Origin: Turritopsis dohrnii
Lineage: Eukaryota; Cnidaria; Hydrozoa; Anthoathecata; Oceaniidae
Assembly (NCBI GenBank): GCA_027922465.2
Contig: BQMF02000288.1
Coordinates: 517,216-581,215, forward strand
Direction: 5' to 3'
DNA length: 64,000 bases
The first letter of the stretch is position 1; the number at the start of each line of letters is the position of its first letter. Under the pieces are notes generated by a model. It was not told where the DNA came from. It ran no database searches and worked only from the letters and a program-made list of their open reading frames with translations. Below, piece after piece: positions 56,901 through 64,000 of this stretch. A program made the position numbers and the translations under genes.

Positions 56901-57029
56901 ACAAAATGATTAATGTTATGCAAGCGTATCATATTTCACTCAAAGTGACTAGCTCTCCAACACAAACAAAAAAAAAAAAAAAAAAAAAGTTCTTTGGTTT
57001 AGCGATTACTATGATGTTTAGTATATGGT
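56901..57029 (+). pseudogene. Diverged duplicate of the 3' end of the 385-aa gene
   Basis: aacaaaatgattaatgttat, catatttcac, aaagtgactagctctccaac and ttggtttagcgatta match 56209-56392 with substitutions. The middle part is replaced by a 20-base A run. It ends in gtatatggta, where the original ends the gene. Confidence 0.8.
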
Positions 57030-57039
57030 ATGTACTATT

Positions 57040-57395
57040 TCGCTGATCAGCGTATGTAGTTTGCAATTATAGCCGGCATTGTGGATACATGCTAACACTT
57101 CTAAGCCCTGGCGTTTGTTGAATTTCGATCGAAATGACGGTAACCTGAATGTCTCTATGGACCAGAGAAACCTGACAGTGATAAATCACCCAGACGCAAT
57201 GCTAACCATTCCGCGATATATTCAACACAACTGCGGGGAAGTGCGCACTCATGCAAGTTTTACAACCAGAACATGAGAGATCTACAACCGCCGAAGTATA
57301 TATACTTCCTCTCAGACGAACTGCGTGGGGTTCGAACACACGACCTTGTTGTTACAAGTTAGCGTTCTTATCCACTAGACTACGCTGATCTGTAT
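57040..57395 (-). mobile_element. tRNA-derived SINE inserted in the Polinton
   Basis: On the minus strand the head contains an A box (TAGTCTAGTGG) and a B box (GTTCGAACCCC) about 37 bases apart, with an anticodon-arm-like CTTGTAACAACAAG between. This marks an RNA polymerase III tRNA-like promoter (about 57325-57388). A body of ~260 bp follows. gctgatc...gtatgt words occur on both sides (57041-57057, 57384-57396) and may be the target duplication. No acceptor stem is visible, so this is not a tRNA gene. Confidence 0.65.
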
Positions 57396-57611
57396 GTTAT
57401 ATGTATTGTTAGCTCATTTATGTTATAAAAATGAAACTACTACAAACTGCTTTTTACTACATTTTTATGAGATATTTAATTGTTTACAATTATGAGTAAT
57501 TTGTGGTTATATAATAGAAACTGTTATGTGTTGTTATTTGTTATGTAATAGAAACTTACCACGTACACACAAAAAACTGATATAAAAAGATATGAAACAA
57601 GTATATAGACA

Positions 57612-57917
57612 ATGGAATTTCCAACAGTTGAAACATTTGAACAAATAATCGAACAATCTACATCGATCATAAAGTGGAGGGATCTACCTGAAAACGTGAT
57701 TTATCATGTTAAATTTGTTTCTACAAAGGCTATGTATGCAGAAGTGCAAGACGGAACGGGAAATTTATATAAGGTGTGGTTGCCTGAAAGACTTTCCATT
57801 GAATTAAATGATTATGGTTGCATCTCTAGAGAGGCCTTTGTCAGACCGAAAGGTCTCAAACAATCTCAAAAGAATCCAGAAAGACAATTCTTTGATTATG
57901 ACATTATATGGCGTTAG
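57612..57917 (+). CDS. Conserved small Polinton protein (101 aa)
   Basis: The pattern IIKWRDLPENVIYHVKFV then YAEVQDGTGNLYKVWLPERL recurs as a small protein in cnidarian Polintons. The strand-rich composition and the gene's place beside the replication genes would suit an OB-fold single-strand DNA-binding protein, but that is inference. It is convergent with the integrase and shares its 3' hairpin. Confidence 0.7.
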   Translation: MEFPTVETFEQIIEQSTSIIKWRDLPENVIYHVKFVSTKAMYAEVQDGTGNLYKVWLPERLSIELNDYGCISREAFVRPKGLKQSQKNPERQFFDYDIIWR

Positions 57918-57935
57918 ATAAAATCTCGTCGACTC

Positions 57936-57960
57936 ATCTTTACTAGAAACAAGTAAAGAT
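57936..57960. terminator. Hairpin between convergent genes (9-bp stem, 7-nt loop)
   Basis: atctttact, loop agaaaca, agtaaagat. It lies 18 bp past the 101-aa gene's stop and 23 bp past the integrase stop on the other strand. Confidence 0.6.
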
Positions 57961-57983
57961 ACTTTTTGTATGAGATGTATGAT

Positions 57984-58967
57984 TCACCAACCTTGCACAT
58001 AATCAGGAGGTAATTCTGTATCTTCAGGTATCAACATCAACTCTTCTTTTACAAAAGCTCGTTCAGGTCCATCTTGAAGGTAATACATTACACGGTTACC
58101 TGGTTGATCTATCACCTCACTCAATCTATAAGTCTTCTTTGACCATATCCTATCTGTTGCTCTTTTTCGATGGTCATCGTGCTCTTCACCCGGTTGCAAT
58201 AGATATCTATACAAACCATCTTGAGGTAATTTTTCTTCGGGTGGATAGCTCTCTCGTTTAGCGAGAAGTACCTCTTTCATTTTAATAGCATCTTTCGGTT
58301 TCATATCGATCATCCGAGTCTTCGTATCGTTTAATCTATCCACAAGTTTATACAAATATTTGACCCACGTAGATGATACCTTTTCCGAATCGTTCAGTTC
58401 TTGAGCATCTTGTATTTTGAATAAATTTTCGGCAAGTATCTTGTTCAACGCCTCGACAAACGCTGTATGGGTATGCTTATATTTAGTAGTTACTCTTTTA
58501 ATTTCGACGTTATTCTTCCCCAACAATTTTGTCACATCCGCTTTGAATTCTGAACCGTTATCACATTGAAATACTTTTGGATAGTTTAAGGGTCCAACTC
58601 TATAGATATCTCTTATCATATCGGCAACCTCTTTGGCTTTCTTAGTCTTCAAAGGTCGCGCCACCTTGTAACGTGAAGCAACATCGATACCGGATAAGAT
58701 GTACTTGTATTTATTACCATACAGCATATCACTAGGCATGTACAATATATCAAATTGGTGAATCTCATTCGGTTTAGTCACTTCATAATGTGAACGTTCA
58801 GCGTGTTTCGGTGCGGGTAAATGTACTTGCCACAAAGCTTGTTTTGATAGCCATTTCTTAATTACCTTCAGTTTGAAGCCGAATCCTCTTAGATTGCGAA
58901 CAGCCTTTTGTCCTTTCCACAAGTTTTGAGGTTGATAATAAATCTCTTGAAGTTTAGTGTCTGACAT
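57984..58967 (-). CDS. Polinton integrase (retroviral-type, rve)
   Basis: A 327-residue integrase with the D,D(35)E triad: D73 in HQFDILYMP, D136 in FQCDNGSEFKAD and E172 in AFVEALNKILAENLF. The C-terminal region (about 275-327, WSKKTYRLSEVID to VKEELMLIPED) matches the chromodomain-like tail seen in Polinton integrases. It inserts the element and makes the short target duplication. The N-terminal ~60 residues would hold the zinc-binding region, but I do not see a clear HHCC motif. It is divergent from the SAP gene at 59079. Confidence 0.92.
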   Translation of the reverse strand: MSDTKLQEIYYQPQNLWKGQKAVRNLRGFGFKLKVIKKWLSKQALWQVHLPAPKHAERSHYEVTKPNEIHQFDILYMPSDMLYGNKYKYILSGIDVASRYKVARPLKTKKAKEVADMIRDIYRVGPLNYPKVFQCDNGSEFKADVTKLLGKNNVEIKRVTTKYKHTHTAFVEALNKILAENLFKIQDAQELNDSEKVSSTWVKYLYKLVDRLNDTKTRMIDMKPKDAIKMKEVLLAKRESYPPEEKLPQDGLYRYLLQPGEEHDDHRKRATDRIWSKKTYRLSEVIDQPGNRVMYYLQDGPERAFVKEELMLIPEDTELPPDYVQGW

Positions 58968-58975
58968 TTTTATTT

Positions 58976-59073
58976 ATAAACAACGTTTATTTAGCTCATT
59001 TTTTTTTAACAAAAATGACACGAGAAAAGTGACTTAAACGTTGTTTATTATCTTTATATAAAGATAATAAACA
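58976..59073. promoter_or_regulatory. Bidirectional promoter with nested palindromes
   Basis: Between the integrase start (58967) and the SAP protein start (59079) there is a 14-bp inverted repeat, ataaacaacgttta (58976-58989) and taaacgttgtttat (59035-59048). A perfect 32-bp palindrome (59042-59073) overlaps its right arm and is centred on tatata. The palindrome ends 5 bp before the plus-strand ATG. Confidence 0.55.
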
Positions 59074-59078
59074 TAAAC

Positions 59079-59360
59079 ATGACCGACAAAACAGAATCAG
59101 ATTACAAGTCAATGACTCGTGACGCTTTACGAAAATTATGTGCGTCACGAAAAATAAAATATGCTAACCTAATGAACAAAGCTAAATTACTCGAGGTGCT
59201 TGAGAAAAATGATGAGGATCCGTCTTATATTCTCGATCCTGATACGAAACAAACGGTTAATAAATACTGTTTAAACTGGATAAAAAATAACAGAGAAAAA
59301 TATCTCAGCTCTCAAAAACGTTATAACGCTAAGAGAGAGAAGAGAGTTTACAAAAAATAA
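59079..59360 (+). CDS. Small SAP-like DNA-binding protein (93 aa)
   Basis: Residues ~8-40 (MTRDALRKLCASRKIKYANL, KAKLLEVLEKN) fit the helix-extended-helix SAP/HeH-like fold that binds DNA. The C-terminal half (NREKYLSSQKRYNAKREKRV) is strongly basic. A similar SAP-like segment begins the DNA polymerase next door (59512), so the two may share an origin. A role in binding the element's DNA during replication or packaging is inferred. Confidence 0.65.
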   Translation: MTDKTESDYKSMTRDALRKLCASRKIKYANLMNKAKLLEVLEKNDEDPSYILDPDTKQTVNKYCLNWIKNNREKYLSSQKRYNAKREKRVYKK

Positions 59361-59375
59361 ATAAATTGACCTCGC

Positions 59376-59404
59376 TTTTGTTACTTAATCAACGAGTAAC
59401 AAAA
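59376..59404 (+). terminator. Hairpin after the SAP gene (10-bp stem, 7-9-nt loop)
   Basis: ttttgttact and agtaacaaaa enclose taatcaacg. A T-G pair reduces the loop to 7 nt. It lies 16 bp past the stop at 59360 and 107 bp before the polymerase start. Confidence 0.55.
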
Positions 59405-59511
59405 ATAGAACACAAAGGTTACGAATCTTTTGGATGAAAAATTGGAAAATGATAATCGAAAATTTTAAAAAGTGATTTAAAAAGATATAATCGTGATATA
59501 TATATTACAAC

Positions 59512-62500
59512 ATGACTACTAGAAAAACTGTTGTTGAATTAAAAGCTCTCGCTAGAGAACGCGGTTTACATGGCTACTCAAAACTCAGAAAAGCTGAGTT
59601 GATCGAATTATTAGCAAACCCACCTATCCGACCTGTTCCACCACCAAGACCTACTAGGTTTAACCGACCTGTTCCACCACCAAGACCTGTTCCATTTATT
59701 CCTACCCAACAAGATATGGATATCTTTGAACAGCGAGAAATGTCGAAAAATAGACCTGTTGTGAAAAGTAAGTTGGATGAATGGAGAGATTGGTTGGTAA
59801 ATCATGTACCTAAACCTATTAAGGAGAAAACTAGTAAAGCTTTCAAAACTTTGAAAGATAAGGTTCTCAATCTGTATAAAAAGGTTAGAAAAGAGAGAGA
59901 TGAGGATGATAATGTTGTTCGAGAATTAGATCAACGACCACAAATCAACTTGATTGAAAGCCATCCAAGAATGAACAGGTATGAGGTTACCGGTATTTTG
60001 AATTCAGACCTATCAAATATGATTTTCAACCGAATCAGAGAAGATATCGAAATGCGTTCGAGGATTGTTTACAGTTTTACCGCTAAAATTTATCGGGGAA
60101 ATGGGGAACTTGTAAAGTATGAAAAGACGCTTCCTGGAGAAGGTACTTATACAAGTTTATCCGCAATCGAGGAGTATATCAAACGATGTGAGAGTCGAAG
60201 GTTAGATTTGGACGATGATGGTGTTTGGTCTAAGGCGTATCTACCAGCAGCCGAGGTTTTCGATAGTCCGGGTGTCTATCAGGGGCGGGTTGAGTTTACT
60301 CGAATTATCATAAAAGTCATACACAGCAATGAACCGCTCATGGGTTGTGGTCCTCTGCCTGATTGGCTTCGTGAGAAAAGATGTATCCATGCGATAGATG
60401 ATAAAAACGACAATCTGTGTGTATGGAGATGTCTTGCTATCTACTTTGGGTATGCTAAAAACAAACAAAGACCTGCTAAACGCACTACTAGCAAAGCGTT
60501 AGAACTAGCTCGAGATTTTTATGATGATCAGAACCTAAAAGTTAAGGATGTACGAGCTACAAAACTTGTTGATTTTGAAGGTATTGCCAAACAGTTTAAT
60601 GTCAACATCCGTCTATATGAGCCGAAAAACCAACAGGTTTGGAAATTGGTGTTTGGTAAAAACCAGTTCAGAAAAAGTTTACCTTGTGTTGATATTGGTC
60701 TCTACGAGGGTCATTGCTTCTACATAAAGGATCTTGAAGGTTTGACGAAACACTGGGAATGTGCCGGTTGCGAACAAAGGTTTAATAGACATGGTCACTA
60801 TAATAGACACGTAACAGAAAACCTTTGTTCAGGAGGAAAAACCAAGTTGATATGCAAAGGAGAAAAGTTTAAGCATATCATGAACAGTTCTGAGAAGGTA
60901 TTCTATGGAGGTAACACCCAGTTCAGTTATGCTGGTTGTCGATGGATTGAAAAACAATCTGAAATCACAGGCAAACATATTCATCACGCTCTTTGCGGTC
61001 ATGGGGGTGAGAGATGTGTGAAGATTAATAATCGCGAGATTCTTGTGGATGGATATGAACCTGAAAGTAATACTGTCTATCAATATTATGGTTGTAGATG
61101 GCATGGATGTCCTTGTATAAATGGCGATCCGAAAAAATATCGAGCTACACTCGACATGGAGACAAAAATTAGGAGTCTTGGTTGTGATGTTATTTCAGTT
61201 TGGGAGTGTGAAAAACCAGAGTTTAGAGCTGTTGAGCTTGAAAAGAAGTTTGTTCCATACCCATACTTTATCGTGTTTGATTTCGAAACGATACTCCATA
61301 AACTCGACCAACAAGTTACGAGTGATCTGACTTTTGATACTAAACATATCGCAGTCAGCGTTGCTATTACCGATAACTTTACAAATAAACCCACCTTTCT
61401 TGTAAATTCGGATCCGGAAAAGCTCATCAAAGACTTTATTTTAGATTTAGAAAAACGGTGGGAGGGCGTCTCGAAATGTGTAAGTGAAAAATATTATTTG
61501 CCCGACAAAGATTCGCTTCCATCCTCCGTAGTTATGCGACACGAAGCTTGGTGTAATCAGGTTCCTGTGCTAGGTTTCAATAGCGGTAAATACGATCTCA
61601 ATATGATCAAGAAGCACTTTGTTAATCATATGACAGAACAGGCCGGTTCAATCTCTGTGGCTAAGAAAGAGAATAGCTATATGTTTTTGACGACCGGTCA
61701 GTTCAAATTTTTAGATGTGAAATCTTATCTTGCACCGGGTCTTTCTTTTGATGGTTGGTGTAAAGCAAACAATTGTGAAGAACAAAAACTCGTCTTTCCT
61801 TATGAATGGTTGGATAGTTTTGAGAAACTTTCTCACATAGGCACTGTTAAATATGAAGACTTTTACTCGAGTCTCAAGAAAAAGATTTTAATCACTACTC
61901 AAGAATATGAAGATTTTAAGGTTGAATTTGAGAAACGTGGGTGTGTTACGATGTTGGATTGGTTAAAAGAATATAACTTGGCTGATGTTGTACCGTTTGT
62001 TGAAGCTTTGGAGAAGACGCGAGAATATTATTATGGAGACGATATCGATATGTTGAAGGATGCTGTATCTATTCCTGGAATTTCGATGACTTATGTTTTG
62101 AACAAAGCGTTGAAAATGAAAAAGAAAGGAGAGCCCGATTTGTATGCACCCGGACAACCTTGTACGTGTAAATGTTCGAAGGAATGTTATAAACAAGGTT
62201 GCAAAGACTGTTCAAAAATACGGAAAGATTGTGAGGCGTGTCCGAAAAACAAAGCTTACGAGTTGTTGAAAACCGGTATGGTTGGTGGTCCGAGTATTGT
62301 GTTTTCCAGATACGCCGAAAGAGGTGTGTCAAAGATACGACCTCATAAATATAAAGACGCTAGGGATTGTGAGTCTGTTGTTGGTTTTGATGCGAATAGT
62401 TTGTATCTGTTTTGTTCGGGGCAGGAGATGCCCTGTGGAAAAGAGAGTTACATCGAGGTCGAAAATCCTACAGATCCGGAGTATTTGAAAGAGTTTTCCG

Positions 62501-63642
62501 AGGGTGTATGTGACGGTTCTATTTTTGGTTTTTGTCAGGTAGATATTCATGTTCCGGAAGGGTTAAAAGCTAAATTTGAAGAGTTTTCACCTCTGTTTGT
62601 TGTCGATAAAATTCCTGAGAGATTAGTACCTCAACATATGAAGGATTATCAAACAGCTACAAATAGGATGAGTATCAAAGGAACTAAAAAGTTATTGGGG
62701 GTTTGTAAGGCAAAGAAGATTTTATTATATACACCGTTGTTGAAGTGGTATATAGATCACGGTTTGAAGGTGACTGGCGTATATAAAATTCTGAAATATA
62801 CAGCGAGCAGGCCGTTCAAATGGTTCCCTAAAGAAGTAACCGATGCGAGACGAGATGGTGATTCGAACCCTGCATTAAAACAACTCGGTGACACTCATAA
62901 ACTGAAAGGTAATTCGTTCTACGGTAAAATGATTGAAGATCTCGAAAAACATACCAATAATACGTACACAAAATCCGAGGAGAATGTCGATAAGGCGTTC
63001 AGAAGCCCTTTCTTTGACGATCTTGAAGTCATTAATGAGACGTTTGAGATCAAAGAGAGAAAACGTCAAGTCAATATAAATCGACCTTATCAATGCGGTA
63101 TCGCCGTGTACCAATTTGCTAAATTGAGGATGCTTGAGTTTTACTACGATTTTCTCGATAAATATATTGACAGGAGGGATTTTGAATTGATTCAAATGGA
63201 TACGGATAGTATGTACATGGCTCTTTCGTCTAAGTCGTTGGATGATATCGTTAAACCCGAATTTAAGGATTATTATTTCAAGCAAGGTAAAGCAGAATTT
63301 TTGAGTACGAGTAAATACCACGATAGAACACCGGGTTTATTCAAGGCGGAGTTCAATGGTACTCGAATGATTGCGCTCACGAGTAAATGTTATTTTGCAG
63401 AAAATCAAGATCTGGGTAAATCAAAGTTTAGTTGTAAGGGAATTTCAAAAAGACAAAATGAAATGAGTTGGCAGCGATACAAAGAAGCTTTGGATGGTAG
63501 TAAGGACATGGCTCAAAATACGGGGTTTAGGGTAAGTAATCATAAGATCGTCACGTACACACAAAAGAAACTAGGTCTCAGCGCTTATTATGACAAACGA
63601 ATCGTAGCCGATGATGGGATACACACCAAACCACTATACTAA
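59512..63642 (+). CDS. Protein-primed family B DNA polymerase with SAP and nuclease-like N-terminus
   Basis: This 1376-residue polymerase copies the element's DNA. A SAP-like segment (~4-32) and proline-rich linker are followed by a Cys/His domain (C303 in CVWRCLAIY, H401 in EGHCFYI) resembling the OTU fold. A C2H2-like finger starts at C417. A VSR-like nuclease block follows (GCRWHGCPC, 527-535, then SVWECE). The 3'-5' exonuclease has D590/E592 (FDFET) and N690/D695 (NSGKYD). The polymerase motifs are A (DANSLY, D960), B (KLKGNSFYGK, N1134) and C (DTDS, D1230/D1232). A Cys-rich insert (CTCKCSKECYKQGCKDC) precedes motif A. The frame is intact, and its last 66 bases lie in the right TIR. Confidence 0.95.
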   Translation: MTTRKTVVELKALARERGLHGYSKLRKAELIELLANPPIRPVPPPRPTRFNRPVPPPRPVPFIPTQQDMDIFEQREMSKNRPVVKSKLDEWRDWLVNHVPKPIKEKTSKAFKTLKDKVLNLYKKVRKERDEDDNVVRELDQRPQINLIESHPRMNRYEVTGILNSDLSNMIFNRIREDIEMRSRIVYSFTAKIYRGNGELVKYEKTLPGEGTYTSLSAIEEYIKRCESRRLDLDDDGVWSKAYLPAAEVFDSPGVYQGRVEFTRIIIKVIHSNEPLMGCGPLPDWLREKRCIHAIDDKNDNLCVWRCLAIYFGYAKNKQRPAKRTTSKALELARDFYDDQNLKVKDVRATKLVDFEGIAKQFNVNIRLYEPKNQQVWKLVFGKNQFRKSLPCVDIGLYEGHCFYIKDLEGLTKHWECAGCEQRFNRHGHYNRHVTENLCSGGKTKLICKGEKFKHIMNSSEKVFYGGNTQFSYAGCRWIEKQSEITGKHIHHALCGHGGERCVKINNREILVDGYEPESNTVYQYYGCRWHGCPCINGDPKKYRATLDMETKIRSLGCDVISVWECEKPEFRAVELEKKFVPYPYFIVFDFETILHKLDQQVTSDLTFDTKHIAVSVAITDNFTNKPTFLVNSDPEKLIKDFILDLEKRWEGVSKCVSEKYYLPDKDSLPSSVVMRHEAWCNQVPVLGFNSGKYDLNMIKKHFVNHMTEQAGSISVAKKENSYMFLTTGQFKFLDVKSYLAPGLSFDGWCKANNCEEQKLVFPYEWLDSFEKLSHIGTVKYEDFYSSLKKKILITTQEYEDFKVEFEKRGCVTMLDWLKEYNLADVVPFVEALEKTREYYYGDDIDMLKDAVSIPGISMTYVLNKALKMKKKGEPDLYAPGQPCTCKCSKECYKQGCKDCSKIRKDCEACPKNKAYELLKTGMVGGPSIVFSRYAERGVSKIRPHKYKDARDCESVVGFDANSLYLFCSGQEMPCGKESYIEVENPTDPEYLKEFSEGVCDGSIFGFCQVDIHVPEGLKAKFEEFSPLFVVDKIPERLVPQHMKDYQTATNRMSIKGTKKLLGVCKAKKILLYTPLLKWYIDHGLKVTGVYKILKYTASRPFKWFPKEVTDARRDGDSNPALKQLGDTHKLKGNSFYGKMIEDLEKHTNNTYTKSEENVDKAFRSPFFDDLEVINETFEIKERKRQVNINRPYQCGIAVYQFAKLRMLEFYYDFLDKYIDRRDFELIQMDTDSMYMALSSKSLDDIVKPEFKDYYFKQGKAEFLSTSKYHDRTPGLFKAEFNGTRMIALTSKCYFAENQDLGKSKFSCKGISKRQNEMSWQRYKEALDGSKDMAQNTGFRVSNHKIVTYTQKKLGLSAYYDKRIVADDGIHTKPLY

Positions 63643-63784
63643 TCGAAATTCATTCACGATAACACTTATTAACGCGTTTCACGTTAATAATCCCCCTTAT
63701 TTCCACCGTTAAAAAATATAGTAAATTCTCGATAAAATTATGAATATCGAAAAGTGGGCCTATATTGACCCTCACCTACTACTA
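63577..63784 (-). repeat. Polinton right terminal inverted repeat
   Basis: 208 bp, inverted match of 48351-48558 without visible mismatch. It includes the last 66 bases of the polymerase gene, its 3' hairpin (63666-63690) and the terminal cctactacta. Confidence 0.95.
63666..63690. terminator. Hairpin after the polymerase gene (9-bp stem, 7-nt loop)
   Basis: ttattaacg, loop cgtttca, cgttaataa. It lies 23 bp past the polymerase stop at 63642. The inverted copy in the left TIR can serve the gene at 48575-49171. Confidence 0.6.
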
Positions 63785-64000
63785 TATTGGCTACTTTTTG
63801 TTTTGAATCAAAGTTTAAAACGCAGATTTCTAATGGATTTTTTGCTTTGATTTTTTTTTAAAAAAAGTTTGTTTTTTTTCTTTTGGCTCTTACAGAATTT
63901 CTTTAACAAATCTTGTTTTGATTATAAAATACGTATCCATGGTTTCAGTTCACACATTTCTTTTGTTTGTAGCAAATACTTTCTGATATTACTTGTTAAG
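63785..64000 (+). repeat. 0.86-kb dispersed repeat, right part (beyond the Polinton)
   Basis: It begins tattggctactttttgtttt and runs to attacttgttaag at the window edge. It is collinear with the inverted copy 41183-41398, and its last ~175 bp match 23657-23832. Together with 47725-48350 it makes one full copy split by the Polinton. Confidence 0.85.

Larger units (their letters stand above)
56472..57600. other. Interruption in the Polinton without a gene
   Basis: It holds, in order, a less AT-rich block of unknown origin (56490-56900), the diverged duplicate of the preceding gene's 3' end (56901-57029), a SINE-like sequence (57040-57395) and AT-rich sequence (57396-57600). Other Polintons have no such long noncoding block between these genes. 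The frames at 56580-56909 and 57079-57276 show no family signature. Confidence 0.6.
48351..63784. mobile_element. Polinton/Maverick virus-like transposon, 15.4 kb
   Basis: It is bounded by 208-bp inverted repeats that I read as identical and encodes the Polinton hallmark set: protein-primed PolB, retroviral-type integrase, packaging ATPase, major capsid and minor capsid proteins. All these frames are open, so the insertion is young. The usual 6-bp target duplication is not clean: the flanks are acatt (left) and atatt (right). The adenovirus-like protease gene is not seen. About 1.2 kb of foreign-looking sequence interrupts the right-centre (56413-57600). Confidence 0.95.

Noticed and set aside
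57325..57388. A functional tRNA gene on the minus strand
   Set aside because: A and B boxes are present, but the acceptor stem does not pair and a SINE body follows, so it is a tRNA-derived SINE head.
61086..63321. Several antisense frames inside the polymerase gene
   Set aside because: They are shadows of the long polymerase frame, whose catalytic motifs are unmistakable.

Overview
The window is AT-rich eukaryotic DNA with spliced genes (GT-AG introns, matching intron phases) and a very high load of transposable elements. It looks like an animal genome, most likely a cnidarian. The support is a PAN-EGF secreted-protein gene pair, Helitrons with a peptidase-like N-terminus, an agacgtc-rich MITE family and a Polinton/Maverick. 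The species cannot be named from the sequence alone.

Layout. 0-6.8 kb: a decayed Helitron on the minus strand, broken by frameshifts, a 25-base poly-C tract and an inserted LTR-retrotransposon gag fragment. 7-16.6 kb: transposon relics (hAT, a Cys-rich CXC-like fragment, two TA-flanked terminal-inverted-repeat elements, a Harbinger fragment). 17.8-20.7 kb: a four-exon gene for a secreted PAN + EGF + C-terminal-domain protein. 21-32.9 kb: retroelement and Helitron relics, MITEs and dispersed repeats. 33.5-38.8 kb: a 2.66-kb tandem duplication. 40.4-44.3 kb: a second copy of the PAN-EGF gene with the same exon lengths but an in-frame stop in exon 4. 45.0-47.7 kb: a LINE with an internal deletion. 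47.7-64.0 kb: an 0.86-kb dispersed repeat split by a 15.4-kb Polinton.

The Polinton (48351-63784) is the best-preserved unit. Its 208-bp terminal inverted repeats appear identical. It encodes a protein-primed family B DNA polymerase, a retrovirus-type integrase, a packaging ATPase, the double jelly-roll major capsid protein and the minor (penton) capsid protein, plus several conserved small, membrane and coiled-coil proteins. I see no adenovirus-type maturation protease. An 82-residue protein carries the PP1-docking and downstream signature of the PPP1R15 (GADD34) / ICP34.5 / DP71L family, so this virus-like element probably carries a host translation-shutoff antagonist.

Polinton genes are arranged as divergent and convergent units. 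At nearly every 3' end, 10-25 bp past the stop codon, there is a stem-loop of about 9 bp with a 7-nt loop, and convergent genes share one. This recalls the hairpin-directed mRNA 3' ends of Mimivirus and is the strongest candidate here for an undescribed system. The element sits inside a dispersed repeat whose uninterrupted paralogue lies at 41183-42042, which gives an internal empty-site comparison.
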